Below are positions 46,287 through 57,673 of a stretch of DNA of 64,000 bases, piece by piece (position 1 is the stretch's first letter; the number at the start of each line of letters is the position of its first letter). A model generated the notes under the pieces. It made no database searches. It was not told where the DNA came from and saw nothing but the letters and a program-made list of their open reading frames with translations. The stretch lies in contig NZ_PJAI02000017.1 in NCBI RefSeq assembly GCF_002843355.2, positions 1 through 64,000 of the forward strand, given 5' to 3'. The translations under genes were made by a program, and so were the position numbers. Origin of the DNA: Colwellia echini (GTDB taxonomy: Bacteria > Pseudomonadota > Gammaproteobacteria > Enterobacterales > Alteromonadaceae).

Positions 46287-46766
46287 GTGTCTGAAACAAA
46301 AGATTATAGTGAAATAAAATCTGTATTATTCGTCTGCATGGGCAATATTTGTCGATCGCCAACGGCTGAAGCGGTTTTTAGACATAAAATGCAACAAAGA
46401 GGATTAACACTTAACATCGATTCAGCAGGAACTTTAGGCGCTCATGCTAAAGAAAAACCCGATCATCGTGCGCAAAAATCGGGTGTTGCCCGTGGTTATT
46501 CATTTGATGGTATTAAAGCGCGTAAAGTAACAGTGCAAGACTTTGAAAACTTTGATCTGATCTTAGCAATGGATTATGACAATGTTGAAGAGCTTAAAAA
46601 GGTAGCTCCATTAGGCTTAGAAAATAAAATACACCTGATGTTAGATTTTGCCGAAGGCTATGAAGAAGACCAAGTGCCTGATCCTTATTATGGTGGTGCA
46701 AAAGGTTTTGACTATGTACTTGATCTTGTTGAAGCGGCTTGTGATGGATTATTAAGTAAAATGTAA
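46287..46766 (+). CDS. Low molecular weight protein tyrosine phosphatase
   Basis: A 159-residue enzyme with the P-loop VCMGNICRSPTAE (Cys-X5-Arg-Ser, about 16-28) and the general-acid DPYYGG near residue 132. Both catalytic parts are intact. It starts at GTG with GAGGT upstream. Stand-alone LMW phosphatases of this length (not the 145-residue Wzb type with a kinase beside it) have unknown targets. No capsule or kinase gene is adjacent. The stop codon lies in a short tandem repeat. Confidence 0.92.
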   Translation: MSETKDYSEIKSVLFVCMGNICRSPTAEAVFRHKMQQRGLTLNIDSAGTLGAHAKEKPDHRAQKSGVARGYSFDGIKARKVTVQDFENFDLILAMDYDNVEELKKVAPLGLENKIHLMLDFAEGYEEDQVPDPYYGGAKGFDYVLDLVEAACDGLLSKM

Positions 46767-46790
46767 AATGTAAAATGTAAAATGTTGAGT
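46763..46790. repeat. Tandem 7-bp repeat (TAAAATG) at the phosphatase stop codon
   Basis: Four near-perfect copies of TAAAATG. The stop codon TAA (46764-46766) is part of the repeat, so loss or gain of a unit would not alter the protein. Confidence 0.85.
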
Positions 46791-47158
46791 GATGGTTATG
46801 TGTACTTATAACTTGGTCAATGTAAGCAAAAATAGCGAAATAAATTGCCAATAAAGAAAGTATTAAAACCTTAGCCAAGTCTAAGATTTTTTTATGCCTT
46901 TAGTTTATATATTTACTTTATTAGTGACTGTAAAACACTCAGTATATAAATTAACTCAAATTCAGAACGTCGAAAATCATTAGCTTATTGGTCATAATAG
47001 GTAGCAATAGCACAAAGCCTATGTACTTTGTGCTGCGTTAAATACCCCGCCATAAGGTTAACAATTATTGAATATATTGATGATAATTGAATTAAAATTT
47101 ATTTCTTCCATGATATACTTGAAGCACTGTCCTGTTTTAACAAAAAAGTTAAGTTTTT
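46791..47158. other. Intergenic region before ydiJ
   Basis: About 370 bp. Apart from a probable extended -10 promoter at 47111, I see no frame, repeat or terminator. Confidence 0.4.
47111..47119 (+). promoter_or_regulatory. Candidate extended -10 promoter for ydiJ
   Basis: TGATATACT: TGn directly before TATACT, 40 bp upstream of the start codon, giving a leader of about 30 nt. No good -35 is seen at the right distance, which is acceptable for an extended -10 promoter. Confidence 0.4.
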
Positions 47159-50100
47159 ATGCTTCCCCATATTAGCCATCAAAGTCATCTTCCTCCGTTA
47201 TATAATGAGTTTATTAGTACATTAAAGAGCCGTAGTTTTACTGGCGATATTAATGCTAGTTATAGCGCGAGACTCGCTGTTGCAACCGACAACAGTATTT
47301 ATCAGCAATTACCTCAGTTAGTTATTCATCCACGAACTAAAGCCGATATTGTAGTATTAACAAAAACGGCAAGTGAAGCGCAATTTGTTAGTATCAAATT
47401 TAGTGCGCGTGGCGGCGGTACGGGGACTAATGGTCAAAGTTTAACACCGGGTGTTATTGTTGATTTATCTAAATACATGAACAAAGTATTAGAAATTAAT
47501 GTTGCTGAAAAATGGGTACGTGTTGAAGCAGGCGTAGTAAAAGATCAATTAAATGATTACTTACGTCCGCATGGTTTTTTCTTCGCGCCTGATTTATCTA
47601 CCTCAAACCGTGCAACTATTGGCGGCATGATCAATACCGATGCTTCAGGGCAGGGATCTTTAGTTTACGGTAAAACATCAAATCATGTTTTATCGCTTGA
47701 GTCAGTATTAGCTAATGGTGATGTACTGAGTACAGCGCCTATGGCGTTAGATGAAGCAAAGTTATTAGCTGACAAAAATGACAGCGCATACAGCCAAATT
47801 ATTAAACAAGTACTTGAAACGTGTATTGAAAATCGTGACTTAGTACTTGAAAAATTCCCCCGCTTAAATCGCTTCTTAACAGGTTATGATTTAGAAAACG
47901 TATTATCTACAAATGATAATGGTGAAATTACCGGTGTTGATTTATCGCGCTTGATCACTGGCTCAGAAGGCTCTTTAGCATTTGTTTGTGAAGCCAAATT
48001 AAATATCAATCCAATTCGTGTTGCTAAAACACTTATTAATATTAAATATGATAGTTTTGATTCAGCGCTTCGCCATTCTCCTGCACTTGTTGAAGCCAAA
48101 GCTACTTCAGTAGAAACAGTCGACTCTCGTGTACTAAATCTTGCTAAACAAGATATTGTTTGGCATAGCGTCAGTGATTTAATTACCGATGTACCTGGCA
48201 AAGTGATGGATGGTATTAATGTTGTTGAATACAACGGTGATAGCGTTGCAGAATTAGCTGACCAAGTTGCAGAGTTAACCGCAACACTTGACGAATTAGT
48301 TAATAACGAAAGCTCTGGTGTTATTGGTTATCAAGTGACGTCTGACTTGCCTAGCATTAACAAAATTTACGGCATGCGTAAAAAAGCAGTAGGCTTGTTA
48401 GGTAAAACAGAAGGCTCACAAAAACCGTTAGCTTTTGCGGAAGATACGGCGGTTCCACCTGAAAATCTAGCCGATTATATTGTTGAATTTAGAGCGCTAT
48501 TGGATAGCCATAGCTTAAACTATGGCATGTTTGGTCACGTTGATGCAGGTGTTTTACATGTACGTCCAGCACTTGATATGTGCGACCCAGAGCAAGAAAA
48601 ACTATTACGTGTTATTTCAGACGAAGTGGTTAAATTAACTGCTAAATATGGCGGTTTAATGTGGGGAGAGCACGGTAAAGGTTACCGTAGTGAATACGGT
48701 CCAGACTTTTTTGGCGCTACGTTATTTACTGAACTTAGAAAAATAAAGTCAGCGTTTGATCCACACAACAAAATGAACCCAGGTAAAATTTGTACGCCAA
48801 TCGAATCAAATGAAAAATTAGTGACAGTTGACGACACTAAACGTGGTTTTTATGACAGACAAATACCTGTTAACGTGAAAGAGTCATATACAGCTGCCTT
48901 GGATTGTAACGGTAACGGTTTATGTTTTAACTATGATGCTGACAGCCCAATGTGTCCGTCGAGTAAAATTACTAAAGACAGACGTCACTCTCCTAAAGGG
49001 CGTGCTGGTTTAATGCGTGAATGGTTACGTTTATTAGAAAACCAAGGTGTTGATATTCTAAAATTAGAAGACAGTATCAATAAGCCGAAAAGCATTTGGT
49101 CAGTTCGAGAAATACTCAGTACTGCGGTTGATAAATTACGTATTAATTTTATTAGCAAGCCAGAGCAAGATGATAACGGTAATGGTGATTTTTCCCATGA
49201 AGTAATGGAAGCAATGCAAGGGTGTTTAGCCTGTAAAGCCTGTGCTAGCCAATGTCCGGTAAAAGTTGATGTGCCAGACTTTAGAGCGCGATTTATTAAT
49301 GTTTATTATTCTCGCTACGCTAGACCATTAAAAGATCATTTAGTTGCTAATGTTGAAATTTTAGCGCCATTGATGGCAACAGCACCTAAAATTGTTAATG
49401 CGGTATTAAATACTTCAATATACGAAAAAATATCAGCTAAAACTATTGGTTATGTTAATACGCCGTTATTATCTGTTCCTACCTTGAAAAAACAAGTGAA
49501 AAAGGCTGGTTTTTCAGGTTTTGATTTAGCTAAACTTCAAGGCTTAACTGTTGAACAGCGAAAAGGTTATGTATTAATAGTGCAAGACCCATTCACTTCT
49601 TTTTATGATGCCAATACCGTACAAAGCATGATGGCATTAATCAAAGAGCTTGGTTTAGAGCCTATATTGTTACCATTTAAACCAAACGGTAAAGCACAGC
49701 ATGTTAAAGGCTTTTTAGCGCGCTTTGCTAAAACCGCAAAATCGAGCAGCGACTTTTTAAACCAAGTGGCTAAGCTTGATATGCCAATGATTGGTATGGA
49801 CGCGTCTATGGTGCTGTGTTATCGCGACGAATATGCAAAAATATTAAAAGACCAACGTGGTGACTTTAATGTTTTACTTGCTCATGAATGGTTATTGAAC
49901 TTTGTTAAAACTGATAACTCTTTTAAAACAACCGAAATGTTAACTGAAAAGCCATTTAAATTGTTTGCTCACTGCACTGAAAAAACAGCATTGGTAAACA
50001 GTGAAAACGAATGGCAAACCATATTCAAGCATTTTGGTTTACCACTGGAAAAAGTCAGCGTGGGTTGTTGTGGTATGGCTGGTACGTATGGCCATGAGAA

Positions 50101-50278
50101 AGTTAATTTAGATAACTCTAAAGGCTTATTTGAATTAAGTTGGCAGCCAAAAATTGATAAACTTGACGACGAGCAAGTACTGGCAACAGGTTTTTCGTGT
50201 CGCTCACAAGTTAAAAGGTTTAGCGCTTTAAAAGCGAAGCATCCAGTAACCGCTCTTTTGGCAAGCTTGCAACAATAA
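47159..50278 (+). CDS. ydiJ: YdiJ-type FAD and iron-sulfur D-2-hydroxyacid dehydrogenase
   Basis: A 1039-residue fusion enzyme that oxidises D-2-hydroxyglutarate or a similar D-2-hydroxyacid; E. coli YdiJ is the model. In order: an FAD_binding_4 domain (about 50-190; FSARGGGTGTNGQSL, NRATIGGMINTDASGQGS), an FAD-oxidase C domain (about 270-545; MFGHVDAGVLHVRP, GEHGKGYRSEYGP), a ferredoxin-type iron-sulfur segment (CNGNGLCFNYDADSPMCPSS and CLACKACASQCPVKVD, about 690), and a CCG-type domain (VGCCGMAGTYGHE, about 975). Length and all cysteine motifs are intact. It is likely to feed electrons to the respiratory chain at the inner membrane. It is a single gene with a long hairpin after it. Confidence 0.93.
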   Translation: MLPHISHQSHLPPLYNEFISTLKSRSFTGDINASYSARLAVATDNSIYQQLPQLVIHPRTKADIVVLTKTASEAQFVSIKFSARGGGTGTNGQSLTPGVIVDLSKYMNKVLEINVAEKWVRVEAGVVKDQLNDYLRPHGFFFAPDLSTSNRATIGGMINTDASGQGSLVYGKTSNHVLSLESVLANGDVLSTAPMALDEAKLLADKNDSAYSQIIKQVLETCIENRDLVLEKFPRLNRFLTGYDLENVLSTNDNGEITGVDLSRLITGSEGSLAFVCEAKLNINPIRVAKTLINIKYDSFDSALRHSPALVEAKATSVETVDSRVLNLAKQDIVWHSVSDLITDVPGKVMDGINVVEYNGDSVAELADQVAELTATLDELVNNESSGVIGYQVTSDLPSINKIYGMRKKAVGLLGKTEGSQKPLAFAEDTAVPPENLADYIVEFRALLDSHSLNYGMFGHVDAGVLHVRPALDMCDPEQEKLLRVISDEVVKLTAKYGGLMWGEHGKGYRSEYGPDFFGATLFTELRKIKSAFDPHNKMNPGKICTPIESNEKLVTVDDTKRGFYDRQIPVNVKESYTAALDCNGNGLCFNYDADSPMCPSSKITKDRRHSPKGRAGLMREWLRLLENQGVDILKLEDSINKPKSIWSVREILSTAVDKLRINFISKPEQDDNGNGDFSHEVMEAMQGCLACKACASQCPVKVDVPDFRARFINVYYSRYARPLKDHLVANVEILAPLMATAPKIVNAVLNTSIYEKISAKTIGYVNTPLLSVPTLKKQVKKAGFSGFDLAKLQGLTVEQRKGYVLIVQDPFTSFYDANTVQSMMALIKELGLEPILLPFKPNGKAQHVKGFLARFAKTAKSSSDFLNQVAKLDMPMIGMDASMVLCYRDEYAKILKDQRGDFNVLLAHEWLLNFVKTDNSFKTTEMLTEKPFKLFAHCTEKTALVNSENEWQTIFKHFGLPLEKVSVGCCGMAGTYGHEKVNLDNSKGLFELSWQPKIDKLDDEQVLATGFSCRSQVKRFSALKAKHPVTALLASLQQ

Positions 50279-50305
50279 CCGTTATTCAAGTAAACGAAGT
50301 AACGT

Positions 50306-50352
50306 GTAAGGATAATAAACTATACAAAAATCGTATGCTTTATTATCCTTAC
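50306..50352. terminator. Long hairpin after ydiJ
   Basis: A 14-bp perfect stem GTAAGGATAATAAA (50306-50319) / TTTATTATCCTTAC (50339-50352). After one mismatch it continues inwards with TATAC/GTATG around an AAAAATC loop. It starts 28 bp past the stop codon. There is no long T run, so its terminator function is probable rather than certain. Confidence 0.65.
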
Positions 50353-50400
50353 TGCCTTGAAGTTTAAGTATAAAGTTCAGAGTTACAGTCTTAACAGGCT

Positions 50401-50490
50401 AGTTAAGCATAGTTAAACTTAGTTAAACTTAGGTAAACTTAGGTAAACTTAGGTAAACTTAGGTAAACTTAGGTAAACATAGTTATGTAT
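50401..50490. repeat. Tandem 10-bp repeat (AGGTAAACTT) before a small membrane protein gene
   Basis: Nine consecutive 10-bp units: the centre four are identical AGGTAAACTT, flanked by AGTTAAACTT twice and by degenerate end units. The period is close to one DNA helical turn. The array ends 37 bp before ATG 50527. Confidence 0.95.
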
Positions 50491-50526
50491 AGATAAGTAT
50501 ATTTACAATTACATGGAAGTGAAAAG

Positions 50527-50811
50527 ATGACAGACGAACGTTTAGTTTTGTTACTCAAAATTTGTATTGGCATAGGTATATGCTTATTGATATTAGGTGT
50601 GTATCTACAATTTTTTAGTACATATATCGACTCACTTGGCGTTACCGGCATTATTTTACATGCCAGCTGTATCGCACTAGGTATGATTTTTTCCTTACCT
50701 ACTAAAATTTATTTAACTTTTTTACTAATGAAGATGGAAGCTGATGCCAATGAGCATGCTCATAAAAAAGCTATGAAATCTTCTTCATTAAAAACAGATG
50801 AAAAGGTATAA
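50527..50811 (+). CDS. Small inner-membrane protein with two helices, unknown
   Basis: A 94-residue protein. Helix 1 (about 6-30; LVLLLKICIGIGICLLILGVYL) and helix 2 (about 38-66; VTGIILHASCIALGMIFSLPTKIYLTFLLM) are followed by a polar, His/Lys-rich tail (DANEHAHKKAMKSSSLKTDEKV). GGAAGTG precedes the ATG. I do not recognise a family. A nine-unit 10-bp tandem repeat lies just upstream and might affect its expression. Confidence 0.65.
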   Translation: MTDERLVLLLKICIGIGICLLILGVYLQFFSTYIDSLGVTGIILHASCIALGMIFSLPTKIYLTFLLMKMEADANEHAHKKAMKSSSLKTDEKV

Positions 50812-52189
<1,378 letters not shown>

Positions 52190-52201
52190 GAATAACTCAT
52201 A

Positions 52202-54637
52202 ATGAAATTTAGTGAATCTTGGTTACGTGAGTGGGTTAATCCTGCACTTTCATCAGACGAATTAGCGCATCAAATTACGATGGCAGGCCTAGAGGTTGAC
52301 GCAGTTGACCCAGTAGCAGGTAAGTTTAGTGGTGTTATTATTGGTGAAGTGGTTGAATGTGGCCCGCATCCTGATGCAGATAAACTGCAAGTTACAAAAA
52401 TTAGCTTAGGCGATTATAGCTCAGCAACCGTTGAAAAAGGCGAGTTGCTTGATATCGTTTGTGGTGCTAAAAACTGTCGTTTAGGTTTAAAAGTTGCGGT
52501 TGCTACTGTTGGCGCTGTACTACCTGGCGATTTTAAAATTAAAAAAGCAAAACTACGCGGCGTACCTTCATTTGGTATGCTGTGCAGCGAATCTGAAATA
52601 GGATTAGCTGATGATGCTGATGGCATTATGGAATTTTCAGCCGATGCACCATTAGGTACATGTGTGCGTGAATATTTAGACTTAAACGATGTAACCATCG
52701 ATGTTGATTTAACCGCTAACCGTGGCGACTGTTTAGGTATTAAAGGCTTAGCACGAGAAGTTGGGGTCTTAAACTCTATTGAAGTAGTAACGCCTGATAT
52801 TACTGCGGCTTTCCCGACAATTGAAGATAAGTTAACCATTAACATTGAAGCGCCACAGGCGTGTCCTCGTTACTTAGGTCGTGTTATTAAAGGTATTAAC
52901 CCAAATGCGACTACGCCATTATGGATGGTTGAGAAATTACGTCGTTGTGGTACTCGTTCTATTGACCCTGTAGTAGATGTAACTAACTACGTATTGTTAG
53001 AGTTAGGTCACCCAATGCACGCTTTTGATCTCGATAAAATTTCAGGCGGCGCTAATGGCACTATTACGGTTCGTTTCGCGAATAAAGATGAAAAATTAAC
53101 TTTATTAGATGAAAACGAAGTGACCTTAAAAGAATCGACTTTAGTTATTGCTGATGAAAGCAAAGCATTGGCAATGGCCGGTATCTTTGGTGGTCTAGAG
53201 TCAGGTGTAACTGCTAACAGTACCGATATCTTTTTAGAAAGTGCGTTCTTTGCGCCACTAGCTATTTTAGGTAAAGCACGTCAATACGGTTTACATACCG
53301 ACTCATCACATCGTTATGAGCGCGGTATTGACCCAACATTACAATTCGATGCTATCGAGCGTGCTACTGAGTTATTGTTAGCGATTGTTGGTGGACAGCC
53401 TGGTCCTATCGTTGAAGCTAAGTCAGAAGAGCACTTGCCACAAACGAAAGACGTAACTTTACGTCGTGCAAAATTAGACAGCCGCATTGGTCATCATATT
53501 GAAGATGTACAAGTAAGCGAAATTTTAACTCGCTTAGGCTTTACAGTTAGCGAAGAGGGAGAGGGTACAGCTAAAGAATGGCAAGTTAATGTACCCGCTT
53601 ATCGTTTTGATATTAAAATTGAAGTTGATTTAATTGAGGAAGTTGCCCGTATTTACGGTTATAACAATATCCCTAATATCGCGCCAAAAGCTACATTAAC
53701 TATGTGTGAAAATAAAGAAGCAGCCCTTTCTTTATCAAGCTTAAAACAAACGTTGGTTAATCGTGATTACTTTGAAGCTATCACATATAGTTTTGTTGAC
53801 CCTAAAGTACAAAGCTTAATTCATCCGAATGAAGCCGTGATGACATTACCACACCCTATTTCATCTGAAATGTCAGTAATGCGTTTAAGCATGTGGACAG
53901 GTTTATTGCAGTCGGTTGCTTATAACCAAAACCGTCAACAATCACGAGTACGTTTATTTGAAACAGGTTTACGTTTTGTTCCTGATGAAAGTGCTGAAAA
54001 TGGCGTTCGTCAACAAAACATGATTGCCGGTGTTATTAGCGGTAACCGTACAGATGAACATTGGTCAATGGAAAAAGCAGCGACTGATTTTTATGACATC
54101 AAAGGTGATGTTGAAGCACTATTAGCTTTAACATGTGATGCTGATGCTTATGAATTTTCAAAAGCTGAAATTGCAGCCTTACATCCAGGTCAAACTGCTA
54201 AAATTACTAAAGCAGGTAAATTGGTAGGTTATGTTGGTACCTTACATCCTGAATTAACAAGAAAATTAGGATTAAATGGTCAAACATTAATTTTTGAACT
54301 ATTGTTATCTGAAGTTTTAGTGCAAAAAATACCTGAAGCCACTGCTGTATCTCGCTTTCCTGCTAATCGTCGTGATTTAGCTATTGTAGTGAAAGAGGAA
54401 GTTGATGCAAAAAAAGTGTTACAACTTATTGAAAAGGTTGGCGGAAATTATTTAATTGATCTAAACTTGTTTGATGTATACCAAGGTCAAGGTGTTGAAG
54501 ACGGTTATAAGAGTCTCGCCATCGCCTTAGTATTACAGGACACCAATAAAACTCTTGAAGAAAAAGACATCACAGATGTTATTGACAGAGTTGTTGAAAC
54601 CTTAAAAACAGAATTAAATGCATCACTGAGGGACTAA
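52202..54637 (+). CDS. pheT: Phenylalanyl-tRNA synthetase beta subunit
   Basis: An 811-residue partner of PheS. In order: the N-terminal tRNA-binding OB domain (about 40-150; [20 protein letters not shown]), the B3/B4 editing domain (about 215-375; [27 protein letters not shown]), the B5 domain (about 405-475), the catalytic-like core ([15 protein letters not shown] onwards) and a C-terminal FDX-ACB anticodon-binding domain (about 718-811; [14 protein letters not shown]). Full length and intact. Confidence 0.98.
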   Translation: MKFSESWLREWVNPALSSDELAHQITMAGLEVDAVDPVAGKFSGVIIGEVVECGPHPDADKLQVTKISLGDYSSATVEKGELLDIVCGAKNCRLGLKVAVATVGAVLPGDFKIKKAKLRGVPSFGMLCSESEIGLADDADGIMEFSADAPLGTCVREYLDLNDVTIDVDLTANRGDCLGIKGLAREVGVLNSIEVVTPDITAAFPTIEDKLTINIEAPQACPRYLGRVIKGINPNATTPLWMVEKLRRCGTRSIDPVVDVTNYVLLELGHPMHAFDLDKISGGANGTITVRFANKDEKLTLLDENEVTLKESTLVIADESKALAMAGIFGGLESGVTANSTDIFLESAFFAPLAILGKARQYGLHTDSSHRYERGIDPTLQFDAIERATELLLAIVGGQPGPIVEAKSEEHLPQTKDVTLRRAKLDSRIGHHIEDVQVSEILTRLGFTVSEEGEGTAKEWQVNVPAYRFDIKIEVDLIEEVARIYGYNNIPNIAPKATLTMCENKEAALSLSSLKQTLVNRDYFEAITYSFVDPKVQSLIHPNEAVMTLPHPISSEMSVMRLSMWTGLLQSVAYNQNRQQSRVRLFETGLRFVPDESAENGVRQQNMIAGVISGNRTDEHWSMEKAATDFYDIKGDVEALLALTCDADAYEFSKAEIAALHPGQTAKITKAGKLVGYVGTLHPELTRKLGLNGQTLIFELLLSEVLVQKIPEATAVSRFPANRRDLAIVVKEEVDAKKVLQLIEKVGGNYLIDLNLFDVYQGQGVEDGYKSLAIALVLQDTNKTLEEKDITDVIDRVVETLKTELNASLRD

Positions 54638-54640
54638 GCA

Positions 54641-54934
54641 ATGGCGCTTACCAAAGCAGAAGTAGCAGAACATTTATTTGAAAAAGTTGGGCTGAGCAAG
54701 CGCGACGCAAAAGATATGGTAGAACTATTTTTTGAAGAAATTCGCGAAACGTTAGAAAGCGGTGATCAAGTAAAGCTTTCTGGTTTTGGTAATTTCGATT
54801 TGCGTCAGAAAAGCGAACGCCCGGGACGTAATCCTAAAACAGGTGAGGACATTCCTATTTTAGCGCGCAAGGTTGTGACTTTTAGACCAGGTCAGAAACT
54901 AAAAAGCCGTGTTGAAGATGGTAATGCCGAATAA
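54641..54934 (+). CDS. ihfA: Integration host factor alpha subunit
   Basis: A 97-residue DNA-bending protein of the HU/IHF family: [30 protein letters not shown] at the N-terminus and the beta-arm DNA-binding signature [27 protein letters not shown] (about 47-73). It pairs with IhfB, not in this window. It starts 3 bp after the pheT stop, with GAGGGA in the end of pheT as ribosome site, the same pheST-ihfA order as in E. coli. Confidence 0.98.
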   Translation: MALTKAEVAEHLFEKVGLSKRDAKDMVELFFEEIRETLESGDQVKLSGFGNFDLRQKSERPGRNPKTGEDIPILARKVVTFRPGQKLKSRVEDGNAE

Positions 54935-55058
54935 ATAAATTAGTGCAGACTCTGTTGTTAATTCATAGTCGCGCTAATTGATTGGTATTCAGTCTCATTG
55001 TTTTAGTGCTATATTGAAATGAACTTCATTTAAAGTAGTTCATTAATAGATATTATTT

Positions 55059-55097
55059 AAAAAACCGCATAACTTAATTGTTATGCGGTTTTTTGTT
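55059..55097 (+). terminator. Strong terminator of the pheST-ihfA operon
   Basis: A 15-bp perfect stem AAAAAACCGCATAAC / GTTATGCGGTTTTTT with a TTAATT loop, with T's on both strands, so it should work in both directions. Confidence 0.92.
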
Positions 55098-55398
55098 TTA
55101 TATTTGAGTCATATTTATTAGCGTATAGCGCTTATTAATATAAAGACTTACGGGCTTTGACACTTACCAGCTGTGATCTCACCTTCAATACTAAGCGGGG
55201 TATACCTGCTCCATTCTTTAGGTGTTCTATTTAATAGGTGGGAAGGTGACCGAATACAGCTGTTTTTTAAATGATTTTTGCTACGCCTTTGAGAAAGTTT
55301 GAAGCGACTTTGAAGCATCTTTGAGGGAATGTAGGCTGTTGGGAGTAAAGGTAGAAAAGATAGGTTTTTGAATAGTTTAACCCCAGCTAACTAATGTA

Positions 55399-55427
55399 GG
55401 GGATGTATGGAGACATCCCCTTTATTT
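55399..55427 (+). terminator. Hairpin GGGGATGT / ACATCCCC with T-rich tail
   Basis: An 8-bp G/C-rich stem, loop ATGGAG, then TTTATTT on the plus strand. It lies 25 bp beyond the stop codon of the minus-strand chemoreceptor gene. The T tail faces the plus direction, which has no gene directly before it, so it may end a plus transcript from 55100-55390. Confidence 0.55.
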
Positions 55428-55451
55428 ATGAAAGTTATACTTAAGAACTTT

Positions 55452-57365
55452 TTATTTAAGAATAAAGCGATTCACAATTTGTGTCAGCTCAACATTAACA
55501 TTAGAAATTGATTCGGTTTCTTTTGAAATATCTTGACCTGATGTAGTGAGCTCTTCAACCATAGTGTGAATATTGCTTACAGACTCACTAATACTATCAA
55601 TCACACGACTTTGTTCATTGGCAGATAACGAAATTTCACTACTAATTTGATCAACCTGATTGACTTCTTTTAGCAATTCTTCAGTACTTTCTGATATTTG
55701 ATGGACGTCACTCGCTGTACTTTGACTGGTGAGTCTAGTGCCATCAATAGATTGAACTACAGTATCAGCACCACTACGCAACTTACTTAAAGAACTCTCT
55801 ATTTCACTGGTACTTTGTTGGGTACGAGCTGCTAGAGCTCTTACTTCATCTGCTACTACAGCGAAGCCTCTGCCTTGTTCACCCGCTCTTGCGGCTTCAA
55901 TAGCAGCGTTTAATGCTAATAAGTTAGTTTGCTCTGCAATACTACCAATAACAGATAATACTGAGTTGATATCCTTGGTTTCTTGACTCATTTTTTCTAC
56001 ATTTTGAGCGGCAGTATCAATTTCATTGACTAGGGTACTAATGCTTCTTTGCGCTCCGCTGATAATGTTTCTGGAGCTTTCACCGCGATGATTAGCACTA
56101 TTAACTAAGTTCGCCGCTTCTGTTGCGCTGCCTGCAACTTGTTGAGCAGAAGCGCTTAATTCTTGCATTGAAACGGCAACAGTATTAGTTTGGGTAACAT
56201 GCTCACTAAGCACGTCTCTACTTTTATTGGTTTGTTGTTGTAATTCACTTACACCAGTAGAAATATCATTAGTCAATATTTCTATACTCAGCATGTTCTC
56301 TTGAATAGTTTCAATAAAGCTATTAACACCTTGAGCAATTCGGCCTAAATCATCATCACTCTTTACCGCTAATCTTTGTGTTAAATCACATTCGCCACTT
56401 GATAGGTTATCAGTCAAGCGTCTTAGCTCTAAAACAGGTCGATATAAGTAATTAAGGAAAAGTACTAAAATGATACTAGAAACAATGACAATAATTAGCA
56501 TGGTTGTTAATAGAATTGAAGTTTGTTTAGTTACCGACGCGTAAGCTGTTTTACTATCTAAAGCGACAATTAAAAACATTTCGCTATCGCCAAGTAAGTC
56601 AATGCGATTTGAGAATAGTAGGGTGTCTTTACCGTCAACTTTAGTGTTAGTCATAAGTTTACTGGTAGATAATATATTTCCTGCTGATTCTTTAAAGACG
56701 GGTGTGTCTGACAAATTACCTCTTACTGAGGCGTAGTCTGCTGTTGACGCTAAAATCATACCTTTTTCATCAACAATAACACCAACTGCGCCATCCATAA
56801 TATCGACACCTTCAAGTACGCTCTGTAATTGACCTAAACGGATGTCGGAAAGAATAACACCACCTTTAATCGTATGTAGTGCGCCAAACATAGGTACATT
56901 TTCTTTAGTGAAAAATATATCACTTAATATTAAGCCCGAACTATTTTTACCTTTTTGGTACCAGGCTCTAACTCTTGGATCGTATTTTTCTTTAATCCCA
57001 ATACCGCCGGGAAATGTAGAGTTTGAAGGCTTAGATACAAAAGAGCTACCATCATCAAATGCTATCGTTATTTTTGATACACCTGTGCTAAATGCTGCTA
57101 CTTCGGCTAATTTTTCGTGAGCAGTTTGATAGTCGTATTTCTCATATAATTCAGCTAAGCCTTTCGCTGGCTCAGAATGTTGTAAAATATATGAACTGAT
57201 GACATTAGATTCAGCTTTTATCGATGATTGTACGCGTTTAATTAAATCATCTTCAGCATTTTGTCTAAGAAGGTTGTACGAGAATAAACTCATGATCAAT
57301 AAAGAAGAGATGAGCAAGAGAGTAATAATCAATATAAGTGATTGCTTAAAGCCAAGTTTTTTCAT
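55452..57365 (-). CDS. Methyl-accepting chemotaxis protein with double Cache sensor
   Basis: A 637-residue chemoreceptor. TM1 is about 9-30. A large periplasmic domain (about 35-275) has the double-Cache look ([26 protein letters not shown], then [16 protein letters not shown]). TM2 is about 280-305, followed by a HAMP domain ([25 protein letters not shown]) and a signalling coiled coil with the tip [20 protein letters not shown], then [22 protein letters not shown]. The WYxxxxxxxGxxxxSD pattern is typical of dCache_1 sensors, many of which bind amino acids. The ligand here is unknown. Confidence 0.95.
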   Translation of the reverse strand: MKKLGFKQSLILIITLLLISSLLIMSLFSYNLLRQNAEDDLIKRVQSSIKAESNVISSYILQHSEPAKGLAELYEKYDYQTAHEKLAEVAAFSTGVSKITIAFDDGSSFVSKPSNSTFPGGIGIKEKYDPRVRAWYQKGKNSSGLILSDIFFTKENVPMFGALHTIKGGVILSDIRLGQLQSVLEGVDIMDGAVGVIVDEKGMILASTADYASVRGNLSDTPVFKESAGNILSTSKLMTNTKVDGKDTLLFSNRIDLLGDSEMFLIVALDSKTAYASVTKQTSILLTTMLIIVIVSSIILVLFLNYLYRPVLELRRLTDNLSSGECDLTQRLAVKSDDDLGRIAQGVNSFIETIQENMLSIEILTNDISTGVSELQQQTNKSRDVLSEHVTQTNTVAVSMQELSASAQQVAGSATEAANLVNSANHRGESSRNIISGAQRSISTLVNEIDTAAQNVEKMSQETKDINSVLSVIGSIAEQTNLLALNAAIEAARAGEQGRGFAVVADEVRALAARTQQSTSEIESSLSKLRSGADTVVQSIDGTRLTSQSTASDVHQISESTEELLKEVNQVDQISSEISLSANEQSRVIDSISESVSNIHTMVEELTTSGQDISKETESISNVNVELTQIVNRFILK

Positions 57366-57673
57366 AGATAACCTTTAATTTTAGCTATTATTTGTACCTT
57401 TCTAAGTCACATTAAAATAAGCATTAGTTATTGTAATAATTAACGAAATACGTGCTGTGATTATTAGATCAATAAATTATATTATTTATAGTCCGTTATA
57501 AAGGTTAATGTATACATTAATAATGGATAAGAATCAAAGTATATAAAAGAACAGTACTAAGCGTTTTTGTACGTTAACTTGATGTGAATGTAAAAAGTAG
57601 TCAATAATAAAAGTGTAGCTGAATTGCTAATTTTTGTTATTTAATTAATGAAATATTACTCATAAAGAATAAC
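57366..57673. other. 308-bp intergenic region between batD and the chemoreceptor
   Basis: Very AT-rich. It should hold the chemoreceptor promoter (near 57370-57450). I see no terminator stem for the bat operon, no repeat and no frame. Confidence 0.4.

Larger units (their letters stand above)
54935..55451. other. 517-bp intergenic region between ihfA and a chemoreceptor
   Basis: Holds a strong terminator (55059-55097) and a second hairpin (55399-55427). The part between them, 55130-55380, is less AT-rich than other gaps but has no convincing frame on either strand. I cannot say what it is; a gene remnant or an RNA is possible. Confidence 0.45.
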
